Shown: positions 51,059 through 62,404, numbered from the stretch's first letter. The stretch: 64,000 nucleotides of DNA from Tritrichomonas musculus (GCA_039105265.1 JAPFFF010000004.1:992001-1056000), one strand, 5' to 3'. Notes: a model not told the origin generated them from the sequence alone. Numbers and translations are program-made.

Positions 51059-52056
51059 ATGGAAGCTCTATACGAAAGTGAATTTATCGATTTAAAGAAT
51101 TTTACTAAGTCAACAAATGTAAAAGCAAAATATCCTTATTATTCATTCAAAGTTATTGAACAAAATACAAATAATATATATTTGGCAAAAGAATTCCGAT
51201 ACCCTATTTATAAATTTAACAGAAACGAAATTATATCACTTTCGCAAGAAATAAATGTTTTTTCTCAAGTTAATCATCCATCTATTTTAAAATTTGTTGG
51301 ATATAATCCAATCAATTTTGATAAAAAGCCAATACCGGTTATTATTACTGAATATACTTCATATTTTACTTTAAAGAAAATGCTTAGTTCAGAAAGAAAA
51401 GGTAAAGAGCATCCTCCGATAGATGATACGAAAAAACTAATAATAATATATTGAATCGCTGCAGGAATGTCCTTTTTGCACTCGAACAATATAATCCATT
51501 GCGATTTAAAGCCAGAAAATATATTGCTTGATGATTAGGTTTTATGTTATCAAAAGACATATCTAATACTACCGGCCAAATAGACTCAGAATTGGTAGGG
51601 ACTGTTGCCTATTTTTCTCCAGAAATATTATTAAACAAAAATTATAGTAAAATGAGCGATGTTTTCGCATTTTCATTAATTTTATATGAAGTTGTTACAA
51701 ACGAGAGGCCTTTTAATGATATAAATGACAGAGACATTATTGAAAAATTAAATGAAAGGCCGAAATTCAATAAAATAAAATACCCAAATATTTGCACAGA
51801 CCTCATTGAAAGATGTTGGTCAAAAGAGCCACAAGAACGTCCATCTTTTGATGATATTTTGTCAATATTGACAAGTGATTCGAGTTTTTTAAATAGAAAT
51901 GTTAACAATGAAGAATTTCAAAAGTACAAAAAGTTCGTTGATTCATCCATTTCTTCATTTAACAGAAATAAAAGAATTCATCATTTAGATCGCATTATTA
52001 ATACTCAATTAAATTTCTTCCCAAAAAGATATGAACTATTATGCCTATTGTTTTAA
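51059..52056 (+). pseudogene. Broken TKL-like protein kinase, copy 1
   Basis: Kinase sequence starting at ATG 51059. The N-lobe keeps the VAIK-type lysine (LAKEF) and NHPSILKFVGYNP but has lost the glycine loop. The catalytic loop reads HCDLKPEN (Arg to Cys). An in-frame TGA (51452-51454) replaces an expected glycine codon and a TAG (51536-51538) interrupts the segment before DFG. A short deletion with a frameshift has removed the DFG region. The C-lobe, including SPEIL and the CWSKEPQERPSF motif of this trichomonad kinase group, remains open to 52056. The copy is inactive by sequence. It abuts the next copy with only about six bases between. Confidence 0.85.
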
Positions 52057-52062
52057 CTGGCA

Positions 52063-53057
52063 TTGGCTTTGATTTCAGAATTAGGTGAAGGCAGTTTTGG
52101 AAAAGTTTATAAATTTGTTAATAAAAATACAGGTGTGATATATTCAGCAAAGGAATCATTTAAAGATGTTGATAGTTTTTATAATGAAAAGTCTTATAAT
52201 GTTATACAAAATATTCAAATAATGTTATCAATTGATTTTCCTTCAATTCAAAAATTGGATTCAATTTTCATAATATAAAAAATAAGCCCAAACCAACATT
52301 TGTGCTTGAATATGCTTCAAATGGATCATTATTTGATATTCTTGAATCCGAAAGAAAAGGCGAAAAAGTAAAAGAAATGGATGAAACAAGTAAACACATA
52401 ACAATTTTTGGAATCGCATCAACAATTAACTATTTACATTGAAAAGGTATGATTCATCAGGATATAAATCCTAGCAACATACTTTTCGATGAGTTTTTAT
52501 TTCCTAAGTTATCTGATTTTTGTTATGCTTATATAAGAGAACGTTGTTTAGGTGAAGATTTTAATATAATTATCCCTGGCAATCCCGAATACCTTGCTCC
52601 TGATATTTTTGATGATAATGAAGAAGCATCGTCTTGTTGTGATGGTCGTAAATCAGATATTTATTCATTTGCAATTGTTATGTATGTGATTATGACCGGA
52701 GATAAACCATACAACAATTTCATGAAGCCAATTGGCATTATTAATTATGTTAAAAACGATCATAAAAGGCCCGTGTTTAATAAACCAATTCCTGATTGCT
52801 ACCGTGATCTTATTGAGAAATGTTGGTCAGAAAATCCTGATGATAGGCCGAGTGGTGAAGATATTGTCGATATCCTTAAAACAAACACTAGTTTTTTAAC
52901 AGAAAAAGTTGATAAAGAAAAGTATTTCAATTATATTAAATATATTGAATCAATGAAAACAAAACCTTTTTATGATAACCAATTAAATATGCCAGTATTT
53001 CCAAAAAGAGATTTTCAAACAGATTTATTCCAGAAAGTTGACATTTATGACAATTGA
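52063..53057 (+). pseudogene. Broken TKL-like protein kinase, copy 2
   Basis: Starts in the same frame as the end of copy 1, without an ATG. An intact-looking glycine loop GEGSFGKVYK and YSAKESF lysine are followed by a frameshift near 52230-52270 and a TGA (52440-52442) where a serine is expected. The catalytic loop is HQDINPSN, with its Lys lost, and DFG is changed to DFC. The C-lobe is open, with CWSENPDDRPS. Both indels and substitutions show long decay. After the stop at 53055-53057 the same frame continues straight into copy 3. Confidence 0.85.
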
Positions 53058-53072
53058 TTAAGTGAAGTTAAA

Positions 53073-54082
53073 TTGACGAATTTATTAATTAACATAAAAT
53101 CAATTGAATTAAATCGATATGAAATTGAAAGGCGAGTTGGTGAAGGAAGTTTTGGAACAGTTTATAAAATATATGAAAAAGAAAGTGGAGATATATATGC
53201 TGCCAAAATATCAATTTATGCAGTGAAGACATTATCAAAAATTTTGAACGTGAAGTGAATATTATTTCACAATTGAATCATCCATCAATAATGAAATTTA
53301 TCGGATTTAATTCATTGAACTTCAAATATAAACGAAAACCGACAATCATTACTGAATATGTTTCTAATGGATCATTGGATAAAGTGATAGAATTGGAACG
53401 CGTAGGATTTGGAATTACAGATTGGAATGACACAAAGAAATTAATAAATATTTTTGGAATTGCCAACCGAATGTCTTATTTGCACTCATTGAATATTTTG
53501 CATCGTGATTTGAAACCAGGAAATATATTATTAAATGATTATTCGTTTCCAAAAATATCTGATTTTGGATTATCTAAACCAATGTTAAAAGAGAATTCTC
53601 AAAATAATTCAGGTTATAAAGGAACGTGGGCATACACTGCACCAGAAGTATTTGAAGGAAAATATAGTAAAGCTGGTGATGTTTATGCTTTCTCTTTAAT
53701 CGTTTATGAAATTATGACAAATGAAATTATTTTTAAAGATATGAATCAATTTCAAGTTGTGATTCAATTTAGATATCCAATTTATGAATGCTATAGAAAG
53801 CTTATAGCTGATTGCTGGAATGAAAAGCCTGATGAGAGGCCGTCATTCGATGAAATTGTTCATCGTCTTAAGAATGATTCAAGCTTTTTAACTGAAAACA
53901 TTGATGAAAATGAATTTCTAAATAACATATCGTTATTAGAGGATGATGAATTACCAAACAAATCTTTTCATTCAGTTTCATTTGATAAAGAAAAGCTTAA
54001 TGATAATGAAATAGATAAATATTCGAAGAATAAATTCTTTATAAACTGCGAGTCATTTTTGCATACAACTCAATTTTTCTGA
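53073..54082 (+). pseudogene. Nearly intact TKL-like protein kinase, copy 3, one frameshift
   Basis: This copy keeps every core kinase motif: GEGSFGTVYK, YAAK, the helix-C glutamate, HRDLKPGN, DFG, APE and the terminal CWNEKPDERPSFDEI. A single-base frameshift near 53222 separates the glycine-loop part from the rest, and there is no in-frame ATG ahead of it. A short deletion after the KDMNQ segment has shortened the C-lobe. The group belongs to the large trichomonad TKL-like family with a FIGFNSLNF and ITEYVSNGSL signature. It is the youngest of the four copies. A sequencing error at the one break cannot be excluded. Confidence 0.8.
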
Positions 54083-54174
54083 ATAGTATTGAAAAATGAA
54101 AATAATCAACTCAATTTTGAAATAAATAATTATAAGTTTTCAATGATAAATTGAAAATTGAGTTGTATGCAAAA

Positions 54175-55148
54175 ATGAAAACCAGTTTAGATTTGAGTAA
54201 GTATGAAAAAGTAAGTTTGATTTCTAAAATAAAGAATAAAGAAACAGGAATGATTTACCAAGGAAAAGTATCAATTCTACAAATGAACAAGTATTCTAGA
54301 GATGATTTAATTTATTTATCTAATGAAGTTAATATTATTTCAAATTTAAATCATCCTTCGTTTATGAGATTCATTGGATACAGTCCATTTGATTTCAAAA
54401 AGAAACGAAAGCCTGTCATTTTAACTGAGTTTTTCATCAATGATTCACTAAAAACTGGTGCTGATATTGAAAGCTGGAATGATACGAAAAAATTAATAAA
54501 TATATTTGGAATTGCATCAGCAATGGCATATTTGCATTCTAGCAATATTATTCATCGTGATTTGCAGCCTTCTAATATTTATCTTGATGATTATCTTTCC
54601 CCAAAAATTGGCGATTTTTGGATTATCGAAAAGAATTAATAATCTTGATACAATAACGTATCAAACAACATCTGGATTAAAAGGATCGCCAATATATTCA
54701 TCACCGGAAATTTTAAAGTTTAATGATTATTCAAAAAGTAGTGATGTTTACTCTGTTTCAGTGGTGGTTCATGAAATCTTAACGAATGGAGTTCCTTTTG
54801 AAAAATATAAAAAATACAAATGAAATTTAGAACGAAGTTGTAGTTAAAAATAACCGTCCATTAATGCCAGATTCAATGCCCAGTTGTTATCGATCTTTAA
54901 CTGAGAAATGCTGGTCACAGGAACCAAATGAAAGGCCAGCATTCAATGAAATTGTGAACCAATTGAAAACAGATTCAAATTTCATTACTGAAAAAATTCA
55001 AAAAGATGATCATTTGGAATATATCGATTTTATTGAAAAATCTCAAATTTCATTTAACTGGTCACATAAAATACTTCAAGTTGATGAGTTTATTCAATCA
55101 AAAAATCGAATTCGTGAAACTGAGATTATTGATGAAAATACGAAATAA
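54175..55148 (+). pseudogene. Broken TKL-like protein kinase, copy 4
   Basis: Begins at ATG 54175 ([12 protein letters not shown]). The glycine loop is gone. A MIYQGKV lysine and [11 protein letters not shown] remain, and the catalytic loop is HRDLQPSN (Lys to Gln). An extra T in the DFG codons (near 54620) shifts the frame. The activation segment and SSPEILKF continue in the new frame to a stop near 54821. The final helices (CWSQEPNERPAF) lie in yet another frame to 55148. Substitution of the catalytic-loop lysine suggests a pseudokinase stage before the gene broke. Confidence 0.82.
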
Positions 55149-55789
55149 TTCAAAATTCTTTGATTTTGTAAAAAATGAGATAATATATTAATTTCATCTG
55201 TTTTGAATTGTCGTTATTATAAAGGATTCGTGTTTCAAAAGATTTAATGATAAATATCATTTATGAATCAAGATTGAAAAAATAATCAATTCCAGAAGAA
55301 TCATATAATTTAACATACAAGCAGATCATAACAGTCATTTTAATTTGCATCATAATTATGACTTTATTGAAAAATTGCATAATAACAGTTGCACGAGTTT
55401 GAAATATTTGTTTTTGACTTAAATATGTTATTAATTGTACTCCTTTTTAATATAAAATATTTTTATCAAAGAGCAAAAATGATTTTAATCTTGTTTTTTC
55501 TCAAAAAATAAATATGTTTTCAAATGCCTGTTTTCTATCATTAGTTTTCAATTCCAGAGTTTTTATCGTTTCATTTTAATACAGGCTGCACACTTCAAAT
55601 CTACCTCTTTTATCCTTTTAAAAAGTCAATTTATGGAACAAAAAACAGATTCATTATAATATTAATTGAATTTTCCAATTAATTTAAATATTAATTTACC
55701 GATTCAGAATAAATATAATTTAACCATTAATTTTATTTGTATAAAATTTACAAGAACTATTTTTATAAAATAATAATAATAATATATTT
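55149..55789. other. Gene-free spacer
   Basis: 640 bases after the kinase cluster with no supported gene or repeat. It ends at the stop codon of the MATE gene. Confidence 0.6.
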
Positions 55790-57403
55790 TTAAATTTCGT
55801 TTGGGTTCTCCAATTCTTCTTTAGTTTCACTATTATTTTCATCAGAAGATACATAATTTGGTTCTGTGTCATTATTTTCAACACCAAAAACTTTATCATG
55901 TGCATTATCAGGATTTTTCATACACAAAAACTTCAGCACGATAAGCAACGTAATCAAGCACACAACGAAAGACAAAGTGTCAGTGAAAGGAAAAGCCAGC
56001 ATCAAGCGGGTTGGATTTTTCTTATCAGTTACGTACAAAATAGTAGAAAAAACGGGAATTGGAATTAGCAGAGTAATAATGCTGACAATTATAGAAATAA
56101 CAATCTTTTTGGAAGCTTGAAGAGCAGTTATAGAAGCAAATTTAAACATGATTAAAACGATTGTATAGAAGCAATTTTTGAATGATTTTTCTGCAATATT
56201 CAAAAACGCTTCATCTTTCAGCCAAATTTTCGGAATGTTGCGAGCATTTGTATAAATAATGATTTCGACAATTGCATTCCAAACCATTCCAATCCACAAA
56301 GCATGAAAAACCAAATTTCGAAACCGTTTTAACCGTTTTGCGCCAAAAGCAAAAGAGGCGGAAGGAAGAAGTCCTTGTGCAATTCCGTTATTGATTCCTA
56401 AAATGAACATATAAATGCGTAATAGAACATTCCATGCAGAAATGACTTCGTTGTATTGGCCAATGGCGTTTCCCGAGTTACCTAGCCATTTTTGAATAAT
56501 TACATCTGGCAAATTTCCAGATAAGAGCTCTACAAGGGTGGAAAGGCCTAGTCTTAATGCTGATTTGGTTTCGGGAGTGAATTTATTCAAAAACATTTTC
56601 AAAGTTGGCTTGACAGTGAATTTATGTTTAAATATTAATATCATCAAAATGGACATTGGCAAAAATGAAGCAATGATCGACGCTAATGATGCTCCCCATA
56701 TCGGAGTTTTGAATGCTATCAGAAAAAGTGGGTCCAAACAAACCATATTCAAAACTAATGAGCATACTTGACAAATACCATAAATCCACGATAATCCTTC
56801 ACTTTGCAAGAGACCGCAGCATATTTGATACATCTCATAGAAAACTGTGAGACCTGTAACCGGTATTAAGTATTGAAAACCCATATTTTGAATATGTTCA
56901 TCTGCACCAAACCATTTAGTTAAAGGTTTACAAATATTAAGCATAATTATTGGTAAAATAATACTAAAAATCCATGATATTCGAATAATATCAACAAAAA
57001 CTTGTGCACATTCTTCATTTCGTTTTTGTCCAAATAAATATGATATGCGTGCTGAAACACATGATAGAAGATATAATCCAAAAGCATTATTAATGGCTTC
57101 TAATAATGAAACTGCACCAGTTGCGGTTAATCCATCGGCTCCAATAGTATGTGAAACCCAAAAACTATCTACAATTAAATACATTGAAGTGACAATTTGT
57201 GAACATAATGGACCTAAAGATTGTTTTAATAATGTTTGTAAGGCTGGATAAAATCCTAGCCTTTTTTGCTCATCTGAATCATTATTTATCGTAAAACAAC
57301 AAAATTTTTTGGGTTTATCTTCATCTATTTCTGATTTTTCGCTTTGAATCGAATCATTTAAGTCTGAATTTTCTGTAATCGTGTCTTCTTTTTCAGAATC
57401 CAT
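55790..57403 (-). CDS. MATE family multidrug/organic cation exporter
   Basis: Encodes 537 residues. An acidic cytosolic tail (1-45, with SEKEDTITEN) precedes two MatE halves of six membrane segments each, to about residue 500, with a polar C-terminal tail. Recognisable family segments are QTLLKQSLGPLCSQIVTSMY at the first helix, ATGAVSLLEAINNAFGLY, and the second-half start LRLGLSTLVELLSGNLPD. MATE pumps expel cations or drugs using a proton or sodium gradient. Substrate and membrane (plasma membrane or vesicle) cannot be told. The start is the first ATG. The 3' half is GC-richer than the 5' half. Confidence 0.88.
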   Translation of the reverse strand: MDSEKEDTITENSDLNDSIQSEKSEIDEDKPKKFCCFTINNDSDEQKRLGFYPALQTLLKQSLGPLCSQIVTSMYLIVDSFWVSHTIGADGLTATGAVSLLEAINNAFGLYLLSCVSARISYLFGQKRNEECAQVFVDIIRISWIFSIILPIIMLNICKPLTKWFGADEHIQNMGFQYLIPVTGLTVFYEMYQICCGLLQSEGLSWIYGICQVCSLVLNMVCLDPLFLIAFKTPIWGASLASIIASFLPMSILMILIFKHKFTVKPTLKMFLNKFTPETKSALRLGLSTLVELLSGNLPDVIIQKWLGNSGNAIGQYNEVISAWNVLLRIYMFILGINNGIAQGLLPSASFAFGAKRLKRFRNLVFHALWIGMVWNAIVEIIIYTNARNIPKIWLKDEAFLNIAEKSFKNCFYTIVLIMFKFASITALQASKKIVISIIVSIITLLIPIPVFSTILYVTDKKNPTRLMLAFPFTDTLSFVVCLITLLIVLKFLCMKNPDNAHDKVFGVENNDTEPNYVSSDENNSETKEELENPNEI

Positions 57404-57769
57404 TAATAAAATATAATTTTTTACATTAAGAATTTTTTGAATGAATTATATTCAAAATTCTAAAGGATTGTAATCATTTAAATGAGCATATTCAATTTTG
57501 AATTGTTTCTATAAATTGTTTTTATTTTTTACCAAATGATACAAATAGAATTTGAATATATAAAATATTTGGGATCAAAAAGAATTATTGGTACCATTCA
57601 ATTCTTTTTTCATAGTTTTTTTAATCTTTGAAAAATTCAATATTAACTATCTATACGATAATTCAATATTGAAAATATTCAAAAAGTGGTAATCATTTAT
57701 AATTCAATTAAATTGCTTTTGACTTTCAAATAATATCAAATTTCATAAATCAAACAAATTGAATATAAT
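57404..57769. other. Spacer upstream of the MATE gene
   Basis: AT-rich promoter region of the MATE gene. No ORF or repeat is recognised. Confidence 0.5.
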
Positions 57770-59275
57770 GCTTTCGCCATTTGTCTAAATTTTAATTGTT
57801 TAGAAGACGCTGTAAAACAGATTTTTTCATTCAAAAAGATGTATTTGACTGCAAAGTATTAACGGCAACAAACATAACATGAAGTGATGATGAAGCAGCA
57901 ATCTTCATTATCTCTGGGCATTTAATGGTTCATCCATTGTTTTCAAATTTACCAATCACCAGTTGGTGATATTTATCCTCCAAGTGGTTGTATGAAATTG
58001 TGATTTCTGAGCATTCGTTCAAAATGATCAAATTAATTTATGATAAATTTGAATGTTATATTTTATGTTAGAATTTATTTAATATTTTATTTTATCAACA
58101 ACTACACAAAACTATCAAAAAGATGATTTCAATATTTGATCAAATTAATCTAGTTCCACGTGCTAGACGTTATTCTAATACATTCAAAAATGTTGCTTTC
58201 ATCATTTTTCATATTCACCTCCCACTTATCGTATACTTACATAATTTTCTCTTTTCCGAAGAAGTGAACTATAAGAGAAACATTTAAGCTAAATACCAAA
58301 GAAACAAAAGAAAATATACTAAATGCAGAGCAGCTGAGTGTTATTTTAAACAGATTTCTCAAATGTTACACTGATAATGACAATGAGGTCCTTATATCTG
58401 TTTTAGCGATGTATGCCGCGACAATGAGCACATGTGGTACAGGAAAAAGCGGACGCGTCGTTTATCAAATCCAACCAGTGAAACCAGGATGCAAGTCATG
58501 TATTTACACATATCATTAAATGAAACCAGCCGATTTAATCCTGCATTAATTGATGATGCACATGCAATTTTAAAATCAGCCGAAGAGGCGAAATTTGATA
58601 TAAAAATATGACAACAGATGTAGACAACATAACGACTCAGATGCATACTGATTTTTTTGATTTTTTACACAAGACTCCAGGAACTTTCAAGCAAAAGTTA
58701 GAAAAAATGAAAGAATATGGTAAGGAATTTCCAGATTCCGATTTTTTTGCATTCATTCAAAGCAATGCAACGAAAGATAAACAAAAATTCGATCAGAATG
58801 ACGAACTTTTGTCCATTAATTAGACAAAATAATGAAATTCTTGTTTTAAAGAATTCTCCTTATTATACTGATGATATCAAATTGAATACATCTCTTTCTC
58901 AGATGAGGGATGATCTTGTTCTACTAGTTTTTAATAAATATAACTTATATCTCCTTGGCATTAATGGTCATTATCAGTTTTTCGCTTTTCAATTTATGCT
59001 TATACTTTTTTTAACCTCCATTCAATCAAATAACTTGTCTGCAAAAGCACGCATCGATATTTGGAAAACTGATTATTTTTCAATGTCACATTTTAAATGT
59101 TATTCACAAAATAGGCAAAGTGATAAAATCAATAATAAAAATATTGTAAATTTTATTGATAATAATAATTATCATCTGATTATAAGCAATTTATTTGTAT
59201 ACTCTTTTGCATTCAAATACTTTGGAGATGAAATATCAGCATTTAGCTTAAGTTTCATCCTCTCGAGTTGAAATT
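57770..59275 (+). pseudogene. Decayed coding region, family unrecognised
   Basis: A chain of short open segments in different plus-strand frames, with higher GC and protein-like composition than the flanks, best at 58290-58520, 58612-58823 and 58830-59271. The last segment is the longest (about 147 codons). No ATG-to-stop frame covers the region. I cannot name the family, so I cannot say whether it was a host gene or something acquired. Several breaks are present and it looks old. Confidence 0.45.
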
Positions 59276-60304
59276 TGGAGAAATACGTCAAAGTTCAAGA
59301 GGAGAAGACACAACAGATAATGCAACATATATGATTACTAAAAGTATAATTAGAGAAGAGTTATAAACAACTCAACAGATAATGCAACATATAGAGGGAT
59401 TGCAATTTGGGAGGTGGCACAACTCAAATGGTTGGATTTTGGAGATTCCACCTTCAATTGAATATTTTTATTGAAGAATAAAGATATGAAGATTTGGATT
59501 CCTTAATTAATTTTTTTCAGAAAAAGGAACAGAAAAAAGTATAATTTACAAAAAGGCTATGAAATTCTCATTTCATAAAAAGTAATTGAAAATAATATCC
59601 TCAAATCAGAATGAGCAAATGACATTGCCATTATATATTATAATCCATTACAAATATGTAAGGCCTTCCTCTTGAGACCATAATAGAAAGCGATAAAACA
59701 CTTGACTTCTTTCCAGTGGCCATTTAAATGATCCCTTTCAATCTGGTTACAAAAGTTGAATTATGCTAAAAAACTTGAATAGAAGTTATGAATTGTTTCA
59801 TTTGGAATTGAATAACAAACTTTTTCTATTTTTTTTCTTTCTTTTTCTTTCTTTTTTTTAGTAGTAGTAGTTTCCTTAGTTTCTGAATTATAAATCTTTT
59901 TTAATAAAATTTCCCGACATGCTCAATATGCGATAGGTTTTTAGATCTCGGAGGCTATTTTAGCTTTTGAAGAACACATTTCTTTAATTTACTTTGAGTG
60001 GAGGAGCTTTGTCTTCCTGCCAGATCCATTGTGGGCCAATCTTCAAAATATCTTTCCAATATTGATAACTGTTTTCATTATTTGAAAATCTTTGATTTTA
60101 TTTTTTTAATATTTATTTTAACGAGATATAATATGTGCGTGAAAAAGTTCTTTGGATTCTTAACATTTGTTCCACGAATCAATATTATAAGATCATTTCG
60201 GTTATCTTTAAATAACTTAGATTCTGGAAAGCATCCAAAGCCATCTACATGTATTAGAACATTACACTTATTAGAAATTGGTTGATTTTCATTTACATTT
60301 TCTA
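59276..60304. other. Gene-poor spacer with short repeats
   Basis: Contains a 21-bp direct repeat (CAACAGATAATGCAACATATA at 59311-59331 and about 59373-59393) and a pyrimidine-rich microsatellite with an AGT triplet run at about 59826-59875. A 78-codon minus-strand ORF (60078-60314) and an overlapping plus-strand one are unconvincing. Confidence 0.5.
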
Positions 60305-60464
60305 TTAAGGGCATTATTGGCTTATCTAATTTTTGAATAGTTTATTCATTGAAAAAGTTCAATAACCAACTATGCCCTTAATTCAGTATAATTTAATTCA
60401 AATATTTGATAGTTCAAGGAATTCATTCAAATTTATACTCAAAATAAACTATTCAAAATTTTAG
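60305..60464. repeat. Overlapping inverted repeats
   Basis: TTAAGGGCATTATTGG (60305-60320) is inverted at 60366-60381 (14 of 16). A second inverted pair, CTAATTTTTGAATAGTTTAT (60326-60345) with 60444-60464, is offset from the first (one indel). It may be a decayed small foldback element. Confidence 0.5.
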
Positions 60465-61131
60465 AAAAATCAAATGTGCTTTTAAATTGAGTGAAATCAT
60501 TACTCAAACTTTATTCGATAAAGCGAATATAAAAGAATTCTATCGATACTATTTTAACTTCATCTCGTGAAGTATTAATATTATCAGTGAGTAATAATAA
60601 ACAATTTATTTATAATTTTTTTTTTTTTTTTTAATATTTTGTCGTAAAAAATATTTAATCACCATCATCTGATTTCATTTTAGATGGTCTATTGTTATCA
60701 AATCAACTAGGCCAAAGATAATAATCGTTCGTGATCACTAAATAATAAAAAGTCTTTGTTGGATTTAAAAGTTAATTATATTGGATATCATTGATTCTCT
60801 TGGATTTAATATTAACACGCAAATTAGTTAACGAAAATGGATAGAAAATAAGAATGCGAATTTTTGGAGGTATTTGGTCAGATTTCATTTCTAAAGTAAA
60901 TATAATGGTTTTAACCAAGCTATAGTTACTTTAGAAAAATCAACAATTTTGTATTCAAGTAAACAATGCTTAATATGAAATTAAATTTTTGAAAATAACA
61001 AAAAAATCTATTTCATATAGAGAATAATAATGAGAAACCCAAATATGCAAATTTAAGCACTGTTTATCTAAATATACAATAGAAATAGAATTTATTAATA
61101 ATAATATAGTTTGAATTAAATTCAAAATAAA
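60465..61131. other. Gene-free AT-rich spacer
   Basis: About 670 bases up to the stop codon of the Rab gene. A T16-type run lies at about 60617-60632. No gene is seen. Confidence 0.6.
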
Positions 61132-61740
61132 TTAACAACAAGAACCTTTTTCATCTTGCTTTTCTATTGTCCAAATATTCGTTTCAGATGAAATTCTCCT
61201 TTCTCTTCCTTTTCTTCCACCAAGATTTTGAAAAGTTGCATAAGCTTCAAAAGCAAGATTTTCGAATAAAGCTCTAACATTTTCTCCAGTTAAGGCAGAC
61301 GTTTCAAAGAATGGGAAATTATGCGATTCTGCAAAAATTTTACCATCATCATACGAAACTTTTCTCTGTCCAGTAGTTTCAAGATCTTTTTTATTTCCTA
61401 CAATACCAATTATACATGTCGCTGGCGCATGCGAACGTACATTATCTACCCATTCTTTCAAAGAGTCAAAAGATCCTTGATCAGTTATATCGTAAACAAT
61501 AATTGCAACATCGGTGTCTCTGTAATAACTTTGAGTGATTGCACGATAAATTTCTTGACCAGCTGTATCCCAAAGTTGTAGTTTCAGCTGGGTGGATTCA
61601 ATCTGCATCATTTGAACTTGAAAATTGACACCAATTGTAACATCGTGATTATCTTGGAATCGGTCAAAAACCATCCGGTCCAAGATACATGTTTTTCCAA
61701 CTCCAGAGTTGCCGATAATAATGAATTTATATTCTTGCAT
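61132..61740 (-). CDS. Rab-family small GTPase
   Basis: Encodes 202 residues with all GTPase motifs: P-loop GNSGVGKT (10-17), switch I DVTIGVNF with Thr35, WDTAGQE (57-63), GNKKDL (about 116-121) and ETSAL (about 148). The YRAITQSYYRDTD stretch after switch II matches Rabs. The C-terminus is GSCC, a double-cysteine geranylgeranylation signal handled by Rab geranylgeranyltransferase, not by farnesyltransferase. Rabs mark membrane compartments and direct vesicle traffic. It is closest in style to Rab2/Rab14/Rab4-type proteins, but the subfamily cannot be fixed by eye. All catalytic residues, including the switch II Gln, are present. The start is the first ATG. Confidence 0.93.
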   Translation of the reverse strand: MQEYKFIIIGNSGVGKTCILDRMVFDRFQDNHDVTIGVNFQVQMMQIESTQLKLQLWDTAGQEIYRAITQSYYRDTDVAIIVYDITDQGSFDSLKEWVDNVRSHAPATCIIGIVGNKKDLETTGQRKVSYDDGKIFAESHNFPFFETSALTGENVRALFENLAFEAYATFQNLGGRKGRERRISSETNIWTIEKQDEKGSCC

Positions 61741-61773
61741 TTTTTCCGAGGGTAAAATTTTCTCTAATCAAAA

Positions 61774-61778
61774 AGTGA
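61774..61778 (-). promoter_or_regulatory. Initiator-like TCACT ahead of the Rab gene
   Basis: On the minus strand TCACT fits TCA(+1)Y(T/A). The A corresponds to base 61776, 36 bases before the ATG. Confidence 0.3.
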
Positions 61779-61960
61779 TAATACAATACAATTATTGAGA
61801 AAAATATTGAAAGAAATCAAAAAATTCAATAAAACATATCTTGATGAAATTGAATATTATTTTTCGTAACGTTTATTTATAAGTATCAAACATAAATCCA
61901 TATTTTTGATTTCAACTAAAAGTATCAATCAATATGAATTAATAAAAAAATATAACTACT

Positions 61961-62404
61961 TTAAGTGTATGAGCTCGTTTGACGTAAATTATCATATTCA
62001 TTCGAAGTATTTTGAAGAATTAGTGGCTGCGAATTTGGGCTTTCCAAGTTATTTGTATAATTTGGTGGCTTTTCAAAGTGTTTGATAAGAAATCCTGGAT
62101 TGAATTGAGTTCCAATTAGACTTTTCTTGAGAATACGAGCTGCTGAAAGTTTTCCGTTTGAAGTGGTAAAGCAACTCAGAATAGCATCAAAATCATCTAA
62201 AATAAACTTTTGGTTTGTGTTTTTTTTTATGATTTCTAGCCGACCTTTATCAGATTTTTGTTGATTTAGCTCATTAAGTAAAATCATTAGAGAATTACTT
62301 GATATATGCTGCGTTTCCAAATTCGTTTCAAGTTCATGAATGAGGGAACTGTCTGAGCATGTAATTGAAGGTGGCTCTAATTCTCCACTACTACAACAAC
62401 CCAT
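61961..62404 (-). CDS. Small probably lipidated protein, DUF4476-like
   Basis: Encodes 147 residues starting MGCCSSGE. Gly2 with Ser6 fits N-myristoylation and the adjacent cysteines fit palmitoylation, so membrane attachment is likely. A helical middle (about 35-100, with LLNELNQQKSDKGRLEIIKK and a later ARILKKSLIG) resembles the DUF4476 fold of short helical repeats, judged only by spacing. The C-terminal 40 residues are Asn/Ser/Pro-rich and disordered. Its function is unknown; it could be a membrane-anchored adaptor. The start is firm because the lipidation motif begins at the ATG. It is divergent from the ankyrin gene, 147 bp away. Confidence 0.65.
   Translation of the reverse strand: MGCCSSGELEPPSITCSDSSLIHELETNLETQHISSNSLMILLNELNQQKSDKGRLEIIKKNTNQKFILDDFDAILSCFTTSNGKLSAARILKKSLIGTQFNPGFLIKHFEKPPNYTNNLESPNSQPLILQNTSNEYDNLRQTSSYT

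Noticed and set aside
51452-52442. TGA read as an amino acid in the kinase cluster
   Set aside because: The two in-frame TGAs fall where different residues (Gly and Ser) are expected, frameshifts accompany them, and intact genes end with TGA.
60078-60314. 78-codon minus-strand ORF near the inverted repeats
   Set aside because: It starts inside an inverted repeat and overlaps a longer meaningless plus-strand ORF; no family is recognised.
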